64,000 bases of DNA from Anagrus nilaparvatae. Taxonomy: Eukaryota; Arthropoda; Insecta; Hymenoptera; Mymaridae. Shown here one piece after another: positions 43,700 through 55,046 of the stretch. Location: contig JAKSXM010000040.1 in NCBI GenBank assembly GCA_022575985.1, positions 15,456,001 to 15,520,000 of the forward strand. The letters are read 5' to 3'. Each line of letters opens with the position of its first letter. Within the stretch, counting starts at the first letter, position 1. Below the pieces are notes generated by a model. The model made no database searches, was not told where the DNA came from, and saw only the letters and a list, made by a program, of their open reading frames with translations. The translations under genes and the position numbers were made by a program.

Positions 43700-45091
43700 C
43701 AAAGTTAATTAAACAATAAAATAATAATGTCAGTAGTTTTCTTACCTTTTCAGTTCCATTTATAATACTTGAGGCTCAAAACAACAGCTTTTGAAAACTT
43801 TTTAAATTATTTCTTGTACCAGTTGTTGGGAAAATTTTGAACTGTTTCAGTATTCAATATTTTAAAAAAGCTTTTGTAATATATTTTGGAACTTTCCTTT
43901 TTTATTTTCATTTTATAATTCGGAGTCGCGTGATATAATAACATATCTTTTTTATCGACAAGCGGTAAAATTATGCGTATGCTTATTTTCTTCTCTGCTT
44001 TTAACTACTGCTTTTACTTATGAAAATTAGGAAAATTATTTTTTTATATTAATTAATAATTAATTTAAAGATTTAAACCATTCTCCTATAGGGGTGACGA
44101 ACAAACAATTTTCTTTCAGATTTTATTTAAACAAAAGCTTAAAAAAGTATACTTATTCATAAACAGTTTTATAAATTAAGCTTTTAAAAAATTAAAAAAG
44201 TCTTCAAATCATTAAAAAAAAAAAATGATTCTTTGATTATTTTTTGGGATTTTAAATATTTCTTAAATTTTGATTTAAGCTATACTAAGTATACATACCA
44301 ATAAAAAATTTTACTTAACATTGCAACCAATATTTAATTAAAAAATTTAATTAATACAGGAAGTTATTTTCTAATAATTTTGAATTGCCACTAAAACTTA
44401 TCTTAGCTCAGTAGAACCTAGGCTCTGATAACTCTCTACAAAAATTTAAAGAACTCTAGAAAAACCTTCATTTGATAGTCGATAAAATAGAAACTATATT
44501 AAAAAAAATTAAAGGTTATTTCCAAAATTTACTTAAAACTTTTTCTTTAGCTTTAACAAATTGTTTTTTTATTTGAAAAAAAATAAATTTCATGAAAATT
44601 ATTTTGCATAAATATTTAAAAAACTTAGCTTCATAAATTAAGAATATTTCAAGTATACTTACTGAGTTGTTTAAATTATAATTTATGTAAACTGTAATAT
44701 ATAAAACTATGAATTTATTTTTTATTAGGTGCAACATAAAGAATCTTTTTCCAAAATAAGAGAGCTTAATTGTCAGAGTGAACAAAAAATAGAAAAAAAA
44801 TTTGAAAAATAGCAGCAAGATTCTACAATTATATAGTTCTACAAGAATATAAAATAAAAAATTTCTTACATAAATAAAACAAAAATTGTATAAATTTTGG
44901 TAACGTACTTTATATTATTTTAAATAATAATAATAAAAATTAATGTTTCATTGTTATAACGCATTCCAATATTTAATTCTTATGTTTTTAGTTTACAGAT
45001 ATAAGACCTAAAGAAAAAAAAATATATAAATTTGCACTGTTCAGTATTTAAAACTAAAAAAAAGATTATAGAATAAAACTAATAGATTAAA
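43700..45091. other. Spacer
   Basis: No gene recognised. The minus-strand frame 44516-44818 is Phe/Lys/Ile low complexity. Probably holds the promoter of the zinc-finger gene. Confidence 0.5.
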
Positions 45092-46855
45092 ATGCATAAT
45101 AGTAAAAACAGTTTACTAAAAAATAAGGAAAATTTTCAAGATGAAAAATTTTACAAATGTGAACATTGCTCAAAAATTTATAAGAATAGGAGTAATTTTC
45201 AAAATCACCTTCGACTTCACTCAGGTGAGAGACCATACAAATGTCTGCAATGCAATAAATCTTTTATATATTTAAGTAGCTTTAGTTATCATAAAAAAAT
45301 TCATTCTAATCTAAGAAATTTTCAATGTAATATTTGTGACAAAAAATTTATACAGAAATCAGATTTAAAAAAGCATTTTAAAGCTCATATCAGAAAAAAT
45401 CCATCAATATCTTTGCAGTGTAAGCAAGTACAACTTAAAATTCACGACCAAATTCACAATGGAGAAAATTTCTACAAATGCAAGATTTGTGACAAAACTT
45501 TTATTAAATTTAAAAATCTTCAACAACATAAAAAGATACATACTGGTATAAAACTGTTTGAATGTGACTTTTGCAAAAAAAAATTTAATCAAAAAGTTTA
45601 TTTACGTCAACACATTCGAATTCATACAGGTGAAAAACCTAATAAATGCAATTCTTGTAAAAGAAGTTTTTCATTTAGTACTAGCTTTAAACGACATATA
45701 AAAATATGTCATGAAAAAGTACCCTTTAAAGTAAATATTTACAACAAAAAGCTTATTTCAAAATCAAAACTAAGAAGTAATAAACAAAATCATTACAAAA
45801 AAAATAATTCTATTAAAAAATTATACAATATGAAAGAATGTTTTATTCCTTTAGTAAAGTGTGATCATATAATTCTTAAATATTCTTGCCAAAATGATAT
45901 TAACATAAGTAACGATAATAAAGAAGAACTAAGTAGTGAATCAGAAAATCTTACTAATTTAGAAGATGAAAATAAAATATTTCCAATAATGGATAAAGAT
46001 AAAGTTTATAAATGCGATTATTGCAAAGAAATATTTTTTCAGAAAACTACAATAATTGATCATATAAAAAGTCATCATAATAAAAATCAAGTCAAGGTTT
46101 ATGAATGTAATGATTGTAATGAGATATTCTTAAAGAGGACTTCTATGATTACTCACTCTAAAAGTCATCAGAATAATAGACCAGTCAAGATTTATAAATG
46201 CGACATATGCAAAGAAATATTTCTTCGCAAAAATTTAGTAATTTCTCATCTTAAGACTCATAAAAATGAAGAATTAAATTTGAATAATTTGGAGAATCAA
46301 ACAACTATGGATGATTTGAGCATAATACAATATATTGATAATTTACAAGAATCAATTTTTAATCTAAAAATTGATGACAATCAAAATATAAGCAAAAATC
46401 AAAATAATGATGAACTGATAAAAGATTTGCCTGTTATAAAAAAACAAAAAAATATTTTATCAAATGTTAACGTACCAAAAAACTTGGAAAATACAATAAA
46501 GAAAATTAATAATAATTCAGTAAAAAAAGTAAGTGATTTAAATGTAGAAACGACTCAATTTATTGATTGTAACATAAATCATAATAAAAATAATTTAGTT
46601 AAAGTTAATGGTTTAGAAATTAACAAAAATGATCATTTGAATGCAATTATTGGCAGTGATGGTGAAAATTATATTTATAATATAATAGTCGATGATATTG
46701 AAAAAAAAAATAAAAATGAAAATATTATAACAATAGAAAATATAACCAATTTATGTCAAAACATTATAAAAAGTGAATTAAAAAAAGCGATGAAAGATTT
46801 TGCAACTAATTTGAAAGCTGATATTATAAAAACTTTACATGATTGCAATATTTAA
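45092..46855 (+). CDS. C2H2 zinc-finger protein (587 aa), ten finger positions
   Basis: Intact single-exon frame from MHNSKNSLLK. An N-terminal block at residues about 21-210 has fingers such as YKCEHCSKIYK...HLRLH, YKCLQCNKSFI and FQCNICDKKFI, then a degenerate finger lacking its first Cys (near residue 110), then three more with TGEKP-type linkers. A second group of three fingers at about 309-392 (YKCDYCKEIFF, YECNDCNEIFL, YKCDICKEIFL) follows an acidic linker. The C-terminal ~190 residues are Asn/Lys-rich with a helical end. Tandem C2H2 fingers bind DNA, so a nuclear transcription factor is likely; the target is unknown. The ATG is the first of the frame after stops. Confidence 0.93.
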   Translation: MHNSKNSLLKNKENFQDEKFYKCEHCSKIYKNRSNFQNHLRLHSGERPYKCLQCNKSFIYLSSFSYHKKIHSNLRNFQCNICDKKFIQKSDLKKHFKAHIRKNPSISLQCKQVQLKIHDQIHNGENFYKCKICDKTFIKFKNLQQHKKIHTGIKLFECDFCKKKFNQKVYLRQHIRIHTGEKPNKCNSCKRSFSFSTSFKRHIKICHEKVPFKVNIYNKKLISKSKLRSNKQNHYKKNNSIKKLYNMKECFIPLVKCDHIILKYSCQNDINISNDNKEELSSESENLTNLEDENKIFPIMDKDKVYKCDYCKEIFFQKTTIIDHIKSHHNKNQVKVYECNDCNEIFLKRTSMITHSKSHQNNRPVKIYKCDICKEIFLRKNLVISHLKTHKNEELNLNNLENQTTMDDLSIIQYIDNLQESIFNLKIDDNQNISKNQNNDELIKDLPVIKKQKNILSNVNVPKNLENTIKKINNNSVKKVSDLNVETTQFIDCNINHNKNNLVKVNGLEINKNDHLNAIIGSDGENYIYNIIVDDIEKKNKNENIITIENITNLCQNIIKSELKKAMKDFATNLKADIIKTLHDCNI

Positions 46856-48122
46856 TTTTAAAGACTCACTTTTACAATGGAAATTAAAATTCTGAAACAA
46901 ATAAATTTTTATTTCAAAATTTTATTTTCATCATTAACAAAAAATTTAAAATAATTTTTGTAATACTGTTTGTATTTCACATGCATTAAATAAAGAGAAA
47001 ATAAAAAAAATATTAATGATATTTAAAAATCGATTTTATTTATCCTTATATATATTTTTTTGAAAAACTTCTTTAAGTCATTGTTTATATAAAATTATCA
47101 ATAAAGCTAAAGATCACTCAATAAATTTTTTTTATTTTAGGCCACTTCCGGTTTTATTTTTAATGGTTTGAATTTTTCAAATTGACCGAAAGTTAAGTTA
47201 GCCATAATTATTTTTGCTCAAATTTTTTAGAATTTTGGCCTAGGTTTCAGTTTATCCCAAAAAAATTTTAGACATGTGATGCGCCCATAATCATTATTTT
47301 AGTCTGCCAAAATCAGCCAAAATCAGCTAAAGCAGGTAGCGGAATTTGTTTTTTTCTTTCAATCCACTTAAAATCTGTATCAATATAATTAATTATCGGT
47401 AAAATTTCCCAAAAAATATTAAAAATTAATTAATACGATATTTTTGACTGATTTCGAGTTAATTTTGGCTGATTTTTACTATAGTGAAAGTACATTAAGT
47501 ATAGCGGCTATAGCAGCTATAGCTATTCGAGAAACTTTTTTAGATAATACTTATTGGGTACAGCAGCCTGTATATTATATAAATTAAACGGATTTTGATA
47601 CTTATATCCTGTTAAAATTACTCTTTTCAATTTAATTTTAATTATTTATAGAAATTAGTTTAGTGAATTGAAAATAGTACATAGACATATAAAGTTTATA
47701 ATTAATATTGGTCATTTTACATATTGCTTCTCTCTATCTTTTAGGATTTTTATTAATCTCATATTTTAAAAATATATTTGCATATATACCTACACACATA
47801 TATAAGTATAGTCATGGTTTACAAAATTTATATACATTTATTATTTTTAGTGACTAGAGATGCATAAAATAAATAAATAAATATTTATCTAAAATAGGGT
47901 AATAACTGAAAATATTGTAACCAGTGATATTTCAAAACCATTATCGAATTAAGACCTAATTTTTTTTTTCAAACATTTTATTATTAAAAAATATCTAAAT
48001 TTTTTTTTTCTTTTTAGATGTAATACCTAATTTGATTCCATGAAAGTACTTATATTTGAAAATATTGTTTTAAATAATTGTTTTATCCATAATATGTTGA
48101 ATAATTATTATCCAATGAATAC
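46856..48122. other. Spacer between zinc-finger gene and Gypsy LTR
   Basis: Polyadenylation motifs follow the zinc-finger gene (AATAAA near 46900 and 46988). A small run of GCTATAGCAGCTATAGC sits near 47510. No gene seen. Confidence 0.5.
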
Positions 48123-49008
48123 TGTTACGTATGATAGGTCATAATTCGAGCTATCGCATCCGCATTCTTTAATATTTATATATTTAATTATATTAATATT
48201 TATATATTTATTTACATATTTATATATAATTATTCCTGCTTATGTTAGCTCGTAAATCGAGCACACATACCTGCATTTCCTCTCTCATACATTCTTTAAT
48301 ATCCTATTTCACCAATTCAGATCCGGCTCCTAATAAATTGACAGAAATATAAAATCGAAGGTCATTAATGACGCATTTATAAATATTTTAGGCAACGAAG
48401 AGTTGCATAAATCCCCTCACGATTTTCCCCGAAATAATCAACGACGCTTTCGTTAATTGGACGTGACGAGACCGACGCTTCCGCGTATTGGACAATCCCA
48501 CCTAAATTCAAGTACCTGGGCAGTTACTAATTAGTTTATATAATATACCCGCAACTGCCCTAAACGCTAGTTCTCCTGCCAGTTACTCTCAGTTACTCTT
48601 ACATACTCCCATGATAACTGGCCTACCAACAACAGGTCTAGTTTAGGAGACTTATATTCGATTAGAACAGACTTCTTAGTAGAGTTACTTCTCAGTTTAA
48701 TTATCCATTCAGACTTGTCGACTTAGACGTATTTATCTTATATTAACTTATAATAAATTCAGTGTTCTAAATCAAAGTACTTAGTTCATTCATTTAAAGT
48801 GACACATCCTTCATAAATCCTGAACTTAAACTATTTAAGTTCTACCAGCTTAGAATCCGAGGTCTACAACATCTCTACATCTACAATTCATCAACTTAGA
48901 TACCAGCTTAAGTATTAAAATACCTGGGGCACTAAATATCCCCAGGATAAACTTATTTATATTTAATTATAAATTAAGTATCCTGATTAAACCTCAGGAT
49001 ACATAACA
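48123..49008 (+). repeat. 5' LTR of Gypsy-type element
   Basis: 886 bp from TGTTACGTATG to ATACATAACA, giving TGTTA...TAACA inverted ends. The middle is GC-richer, with ACGACGCTTTCGTTAATTGG and CCGACGCTTCCGCGTATTGG near 48440-48490. TATAATA and the GCCAGTTACTCTCAGTTACT region at 48535-48600 are a plausible promoter/start. Confidence 0.75.
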
Positions 49009-49013
49009 GAAAT

Positions 49014-49028
49014 TGGCTCCCCAAGTGG
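49014..49028 (+). other. Primer-binding site
   Basis: TGGCTCCCCAAGTGG begins five bases after the LTR end and starts with TGG, the complement of the tRNA CCA end. Which tRNA matches was not determined. Confidence 0.6.
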
Positions 49029-49830
49029 AAAGCTGGATTGAAGGATCTCCAATTTTAGAAAAACATCATCAATTCAAAAATCTTTTTTCAAAAGTTAGTA
49101 TTTTATTTTTTTTTCTATAATTTTTGCCAAGTTATATGGCAAAGAAAGGACCCCGTTTTTACAAAAAGATAAAACAGGAAACAAACTTAGAAAATTTTAA
49201 AATTTTCAACTACGATATTGTATCAATAAATAAGAACAACAATTAAGTAACTGTAACTGTAAATTACACCATTGGACTCAACAAAGAAAGTACTCAACAA
49301 AGAAAGTACTCAAACATCCAACTCTAATCAATCAAACTCATAACACCATTGGAAAAATTTAAGCCGTTATACCACAATATTACCATCAGAGGAAAAACCA
49401 CACTGCCAAGCTGTTTAGCCAATCTGTTTAGCCAAGCTGTTCAAATCGGAATACTCAGCCAAACTGTAAGCCAAGCCGTTAATCAAATTAATCAACTAAG
49501 ACAATTTACAATGAACATTTGGATTACCATAGGACTGCTGTCTATGTAAGTACCTTTATTTTATCAAACTATAAATTAGAAACTTCCGAGACATACGTAC
49601 ATATATACATCTAACTAAATCTCAGCAAAGCTTTTATTTAAATTGTATTTTTATTCAAAATTCATATTTTCATTTAATTTTTATCCCAAGTTTAAAATAA
49701 TTTCTCAAAATTCCGCCCAAAAAGTTTAACCCCTTTAGTTTTAAAACAAAACCTTTTAGAAATAACATAACAAGCACATCGTGGCGACGGTTATAGTTCC
49801 GAAACCGATCTTTCCAATAACGATATTATC

Positions 49831-51485
49831 ATGAATACTGCACAAAATTCCACGCTTAGCATGCTACATAGTACTAATAATATAGACCAACAGCAAAATC
49901 AAAACACACTACCAGCATACGATATCCAAAATCAAATACAAAACCTAGAAAGACTTAATGCCGAACTCCTCCACCAATGCGAAATATTATCCAATATCCA
50001 AGCTAACACCGACGGTTTCTTGCATTACCAGAACGAAAACACGGAAGATAATAACCTTAGAACAAATAATCAATCCCACAGAAATAACTTTAACATTAAT
50101 TCTTCGTTACAACCTCAAAACACCCAACAAAATATATTAAACAGAGCTAGAATAAATAATCCTGTTCCATTAATTACAGCAATTGCTAATATTCCTAATT
50201 TTTCTGGCCAACCACAAACGCTTCAAGCGTTTTCCAAAGTATTAAAAGACATCTTGGAAGATTACGGTCCCGCGTGCGAAAAGTTTATTTTAAATTCAAT
50301 CCCCCGACATCTTAAAGGCCGAGCGTACGATGCCTATGGTGGAATTGCTCCTAATTACACTTCCTTAAACGAATTTTTCAAGATTTAAAACTAAGTTTTG
50401 GAGGAATAACTGATGTAGACACTATTAAACTAGACATGAAGCTAGTCGAACAAAATCCAGACGAACCAGTCGCTGATTACGCCCTACGTGTCCAAAATCT
50501 TGAACAAGCCCTGCATGCTATCTACGAGTCCACTGTTGGACTATCGCCTATGGAAAAAGTAGACTGGAAAAAACGTGCAAGCGAAGAAGCACTCGTATGC
50601 TTTATTTATGGACTGAAAAGCCCACCAGAATATCGTGTCGCCGCTAAAAACCCCAAAACTTTTAGAGAAGCCATAAATATAGCCATAAACCTTGAAGGTA
50701 GAAAAATAGCCGTGCAAAGGCACAAGTTCTGTTCATCACAACATACCCCTTTTGCAAATAAGGAAACAAATTCAGCAGCCTTTGACGACTCAAGTACTAT
50801 TAGTTCAATGGTTACCACCGATTTACTTGATAGGATGGCCCAGTTCATAGAACTACAAAAACTAAAAGAAAGCATGAACCTACGAGTTGTGACCGCTGAT
50901 ACTAAAAAAAAAGACTGCTCCCTCTGTAAGAGCGAAACACACGAAACGGCCCAGTGCCCAGATCTTTTGAAAGCTATCGAGCAAGGATCCAAAAAAAAGT
51001 ACGAAAACAAAGACCCAGAAATTGCTCAACCGAATATGCAAAACACTTATGAAAATATCCCACCACCATCACCTTGGTGGCAACAAAATCGCAGTTATAA
51101 TAACTATGATAATAATAATCGTGGTTTTAACAAAAGTGGCCGACACAATAATAATAGTAATTACGGGTACAGCCAGCAAAACTCTAATGGTCACCAAAAC
51201 AACCACAGCAATTTCCATGGCAATTTTAGAGGAAGAAATACTGGAAGAAGTAATTTTAACAATAACCCGAACAAATTTTATCCTAACTTCTCTAACCAAA
51301 ATTTCAATCAAAACCAAAATTATAACCAAATCAAGGGATATAATCAAAATCAAAACTATAACCAAAATCAGGGATATAAGCAAAACCAATATTTTCCCAA
51401 CCAAGATCAAAACTTTAATGAAAACCAAAATTACAACCAAAATCAGGGATATAACCAAAATCAACCAGAACTTCATTTAAACTAG
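49831..51485 (+). CDS. gag: Gypsy-type gag with CCHC knuckle and Asn/Gln-rich tail; one frame break
   Basis: Begins MNTAQNSTLS with an Asn/Gln-rich region and a coiled-coil-like part. The frame breaks at a T-run near 50375 (one T short; first frame closes at 50388), then capsid motifs continue: EQNPDEPVADYALRVQNLEQ, EALVCFIYGLK and FREAINIAINLEGRK, typical of Ty3/Gypsy capsid. A CCHC knuckle, CSLCKSETHETAQC, lies near 50925. The last ~120 residues are a Tyr/Asn/Gln/Gly-rich repeat (NQNQNYNQNQGY units), prion-like in composition. The frame ends at TAG 51483-51485, directly after a slippery site. The T-run break may be an assembly error. Confidence 0.88.
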
Positions 51486-51517
51486 ATGCTGGCCCATTCT
51501 CGAGTGAGCGTGGGCCA
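51476..51517 (+). promoter_or_regulatory. Programmed -1 ribosomal frameshift signal
   Basis: Slippery heptamer T TTA AAC at 51476-51482 in the gag frame (CAT TTA AAC), followed by the gag stop TAG (51483). After a 7-base spacer, TGGCCCA (51490-51496) pairs with TGGGCCA (51511-51517), and an inner CTC/GAG pair lies in the loop. Slipping back one base enters a frame that is open for 781 codons to 53827 and has no ATG before 51995. Heptamer, spacer and GC-rich stem all fit established -1 frameshift sites. Confidence 0.85.
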
Positions 51518-53827
51518 AAACTAAATTATAATCTTAATACCTTTAATACCAACAAAAGTTCAAAATTTTTTCATAATAGTATATTACCCTCAATTTTAAA
51601 CCCTAATGAAATACACGTTCCAAACATAATACCTTTTGAAACCCCAAATAATACAGAAAATTTTAGCCCCTTTTCAAAGACTATCCTAGAAAAAGACTTT
51701 ACCTCAAATAGTGAAGAATTAACCCCTGAACTAAAAAAAAATTTTAGTTTTGAAAAACCGAAATCAATTCTTAAACCAAAAATAAAATCCACTACAAACT
51801 CTGAAAAATTAAAAATAATCCCTCAGGCCGAATCTGATTTAGACTTCAATATTGAAAAACCTAGAGAAATTCTTGATTTTCCAAAAATTAATAAAATCCC
51901 TAGTTTAACCATTGAAAAATCAGAATTAACTTTTAAACTAGAAGATTCTTTTCTTTTCGCAACTAACGATAAAAATTTAGAACCAAAATTTACTTTGAAC
52001 CCTAACACAGTAAAACAAACATTTGAACCCTTAAAAATAACAGAAATTACTTCAATCCCTGAAACAGATAAAAATTTAAGCTCAAATATCAAAAAATCAA
52101 GAGAAACCCCTATACAAAAAATTTCCAAAAATTTCCATTCTAATGCCCAAAAAAGATCTAAAGGTAGACTTAGAAAAGTTGAACCCATAATCCCACCTCT
52201 AATACCTAAATACCCCGGCATGCAGCACAAATCACCACCAATGTCGCCCTGCGCTTCAAAAGTACCTACACTTCAACCTAAAAATTCAGAATCAGAAATT
52301 TGCGATATCGACATACCAAACTCAGCAATCGATTCTGATAACGACAATATTATAAAAAACATATTAAACATCAAAACGAATAAATTTAGCCCTTTAATAA
52401 ACTCTATTTCCAATAAGAACATAAAAATTGATTCAGAAAAATGTAAAATAACAATTAGCAAATCACAACCCGAAAGAAATAAGGAAACGATTACAGAAAA
52501 TTACCCAGCTACTGTTGACTCCATCAAAGAAAAAAATTTATTTGAACGATCACTCGACGTAAAAGTTATAGACAAAGATCCAGAAAACATAATTCACAAA
52601 AAAAGAATCTGTATAAATTCTGAGAACAAAAAAAGCTTAAGTATAGTTAAAACTATTCAACAATTAGAAAATAACAACACTGAAATCATAGAAGTTGAAA
52701 ATAAAAATAATGAAGCTAATATCGCCTTGATATTTGCACCTAACAAAAGCAAAAGAGATACTTATAAACAAATTATCATCGATCCAAATGTATTCAATCG
52801 CTACGACAAAATAGATAAATGTGGTGAAAGTTACGAACAATTTTTTAGGTATCTAGATGTAAGTAACTATAGTGACTGTTTATTTCACAGTCTTAGAATT
52901 TTATTAAATAATAATATAAGTGTGAATGAATATGACAACAATTTAAAAATAAGTAAACCCCCAAAACATTGCAAAAACCCTGACGGGATCTTTCATATTT
53001 TAAACAAGAAAATAAAATCAGAAGATAGCGATTGCGTACATATAATTACCGAAGAATATAAACTAAATATTTTAATACGAATTTTTAACTCCGACAAATC
53101 ATATAGCCCGCAAAGGCGGGATAAAGCTTTTCACGTGCTCTCTTTAAAAGCGTTGAATGCAGATCCTACAAAAATTAAACCAATTAATACATTTAAATCA
53201 CCTTCGAACGAAAACTCCATGTCTTTGTTCCATGCCACTCAAAAAGAAAAAACTATGAATTATGCTAATACAAATAAAATTTCACTTCAAGAAGAAATAA
53301 TTGAAATCGCTGAACTTAAAGTAACTGAAACACCTTTGTCCGAAAAAGCTATCATCTTGGTACAACAAAACGAAACAAACCTTACATGTGATGTACTGCT
53401 AACCGAAGTCACGTATACATTGGAAAACACAACAGTAGAACCTAAATCACTGCCACCTGAAGAGTCCAAATACAAATCACATAATGTAGAACAAACTGAA
53501 ACCAAATATACGCCAAAAATTATCATCCCAAAACAACAACCGGCTCCAAAATCCTCGCCAGACGACGCGCAAACCCATCAAGAAAAATCAGATTTTTGGA
53601 ATTTTTTCAGGATTATGTTTGTTTTTATGTACCACATATCTATAGCAAATTTTATTTCAAAAAAATGGGACTTAGCATTGAACTTAATAATTTTTAATAT
53701 GAAAATATGGACCGGACTTATCAGTCAGAGTACAATCGATTGGTTACCTAAACCGCCCAAGTTCTACTATCCCAGTTCTATTATTGCAGCACGCCCACCT
53801 AGGGCCCCACCTTGGTCAAAGATTTAA
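51482..53827 (+). CDS. Gypsy-type ORF2 with OTU-like segment (781 codons), no RT
   Basis: Reached by -1 frameshift. The first ~250 codons are Lys/Ser/Pro/Asn-rich and probably disordered (repeated EKP and SEKLKI motifs; proline block PPLIPKYPG near 52195). At about 52830-53140 the composition becomes globular: YSDCLFHSLRILL (candidate catalytic Cys), HIITEEYKLNILI and DKAFHVLSL (candidate His), in the order of OTU-type cysteine proteases. The C-terminus has a hydrophobic stretch (IMFVFMYHISIANF) and a proline-rich end. Neither an aspartic protease nor RT/integrase motif is found. Standard Gypsy pol is thus absent. The OTU assignment is a pattern match and could be wrong. Confidence 0.6.
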   Translation, partial: LDAGPFSSERGPKLNYNLNTFNTNKSSKFFHNSILPSILNPNEIHVPNIIPFETPNNTENFSPFSKTILEKDFTSNSEELTPELKKNFSFEKPKSILKPKIKSTTNSEKLKIIPQAESDLDFNIEKPREILDFPKINKIPSLTIEKSELTFKLEDSFLFATNDKNLEPKFTLNPNTVKQTFEPLKITEITSIPETDKNLSSNIKKSRETPIQKISKNFHSNAQKRSKGRLRKVEPIIPPLIPKYPGMQHKSPPMSPCASKVPTLQPKNSESEICDIDIPNSAIDSDNDNIIKNILNIKTNKFSPLINSISNKNIKIDSEKCKITISKSQPERNKETITENYPATVDSIKEKNLFERSLDVKVIDKDPENIIHKKRICINSENKKSLSIVKTIQQLENNNTEIIEVENKNNEANIALIFAPNKSKRDTYKQIIIDPNVFNRYDKIDKCGESYEQFFRYLDVSNYSDCLFHSLRILLNNNISVNEYDNNLKISKPPKHCKNPDGIFHILNKKIKSEDSDCVHIITEEYKLNILIRIFNSDKSYSPQRRDKAFHVLSLKALNADPTKIKPINTFKSPSNENSMSLFHATQKEKTMNYANTNKISLQEEIIEIAELKVTETPLSEKAIILVQQNETNLTCDVLLTEVTYTLENTTVEPKSLPPEESKYKSHNVEQTETKYTPKIIIPKQQPAPKSSPDDAQTHQEKSDFWNFFRIMFVFMYHISIANFISKKWDLALNLIIFNMKIWTGLISQSTIDWLPKPPKFYYPSSIIAARPPRAPPWSKI

Positions 53828-54409
53828 TAGGATCGACCCATTTTACTATCTACCGGACAAAGTAGTAAATTAACCACGCCTAGCTAGAAAGACCGGATTA
53901 TGAAAAGGTCAGGCACTTCGGATTTTATAGCGGAAAATGAATGTTCAGATACTCAGGAAATAGTACCTTTTCGGTTTTAAATGTTACACCTACATCTCGG
54001 CGAGTTATTTGATAAAACGTGTCTCTGGGGGGAGCTGAAAATGAGCAAAAATTAGAACTGCTTGGATCAGGCTGAAATTTTCAGGAAAGGTTGATTTTTT
54101 GGTCCCCAGAAACATGTTGAAACCCGTTTTTGAAAATCAGTAATTCTCTTCGAGATATTTATCAATATGTCTCCCATTTAAAATACATGGGAAAACCCAT
54201 TTTTTAGCGATTTTTCTGATTTTGCTTCACAATTTTAGTTTGAATAAGCACCAAACCAACGAGAAAAGTTTGGTTTAACATTCATTCAAATGTCTGCTTT
54301 ATTATAAAGAGGATTGGTGTTTGGCCAACGTGGCAAAACGCCTCTATGTCTGAAAAATCGCGTTTAAAATTGAAAAAATAACGTTTTTTAAAAATTGCGT
54401 AAATTAAAT
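53828..54409. other. Non-coding stretch, probably repeat-derived
   Basis: Nothing coding. Text such as CTGGGGGGAGCTGAAAATGA and AGCACCAAACCAACGAGAAA is less AT-rich than the surroundings and may be the non-palindromic part of the following element. Confidence 0.45.
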
Positions 54410-55046
54410 TATTTATATGTATATAATGTATATAAATTATGTATAGTTTATGTATAATATGTATATATGTATATATGTGTGTATAAATAAATATATATGT
54501 ATGTAGGTATTATATATTTATATGGGTGTCTTTCATAAATTATGAGCTTTTTTTATAAATTTAAATGAAAAATTAGTATAAAAAATTATTTATATGTATA
54601 TAATAATACACATAGCTTATGCAGAGTATATGTATAATATGTTTATATGTATGTATGTGTGTATATGTGCATATATATATGCATGTTTCTATATATATGG
54701 GCGTAAAAAATAAAAAATAAAAAAAAATAAAGAAAAATTATTATATAAAATTATTTATTTATATTAAATTACTTATATATATAATCATTTTTATATATAA
54801 ATATATATATATATACACACATGCATACATATAAACATATTATACATATACTCTGCATAAGCTATGTGTATTATTATATACATATAAATAATTTTTTATA
54901 CTAATTTTTCATTTAAATTTATAAAAAAAGCTCATAATTTATGAAAGACACCCATATAAATATATAATACCTACATACATATATATTTATTTATACACAC
55001 ATATATACATATATACATATTATACATAAACTATACATAATTTATA
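54410..55046. repeat. Palindrome with TA/TG microsatellite arms
   Basis: 54410-54665 and about 54815-55046 are reverse complements (ATGGGTGTCTTTCATAAATT on the left, AATTTATGAAAGACACCCAT on the right; ACATAGCTTATGCAGAGTAT and its complement). Arms are rich in TATATGTATG repeats. The outer right end is followed by ACAGGGTATTTCTGAATACG. Confidence 0.85.

Larger units (their letters stand above)
48123..53900 (+). mobile_element. Gypsy-type LTR element: LTR, PBS, gag, -1 frameshift, atypical ORF2; no RT, no 3' LTR found
   Basis: 5' LTR, primer-binding site, leader, gag with CCHC knuckle, frameshift signal and a 782-codon second frame are present in order. No protease/RT/integrase follows, and no second LTR copy is found before the palindrome at 54410. 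Either the 3' half was deleted, or this is a non-autonomous derivative that keeps gag plus an accessory domain. The right boundary is uncertain. Confidence 0.75.

Noticed and set aside
44516..44818. Minus-strand 100-aa hydrophobic frame
   Set aside because: AT-rich low complexity; no start context, splice structure or family.
49349..49549. 66-codon frame in the Gypsy leader
   Set aside because: No family. It ends beside a donor-like GTAAGT and is more likely leader sequence than a protein, though an upstream ORF role cannot be excluded.
51022..51480. Long frames overlapping gag in other frames, including the antisense strand
   Set aside because: They are shadows of the Asn/Gln-rich gag tail (AAC/CAA repeats), giving Ile/Thr or Ile/Leu low complexity.
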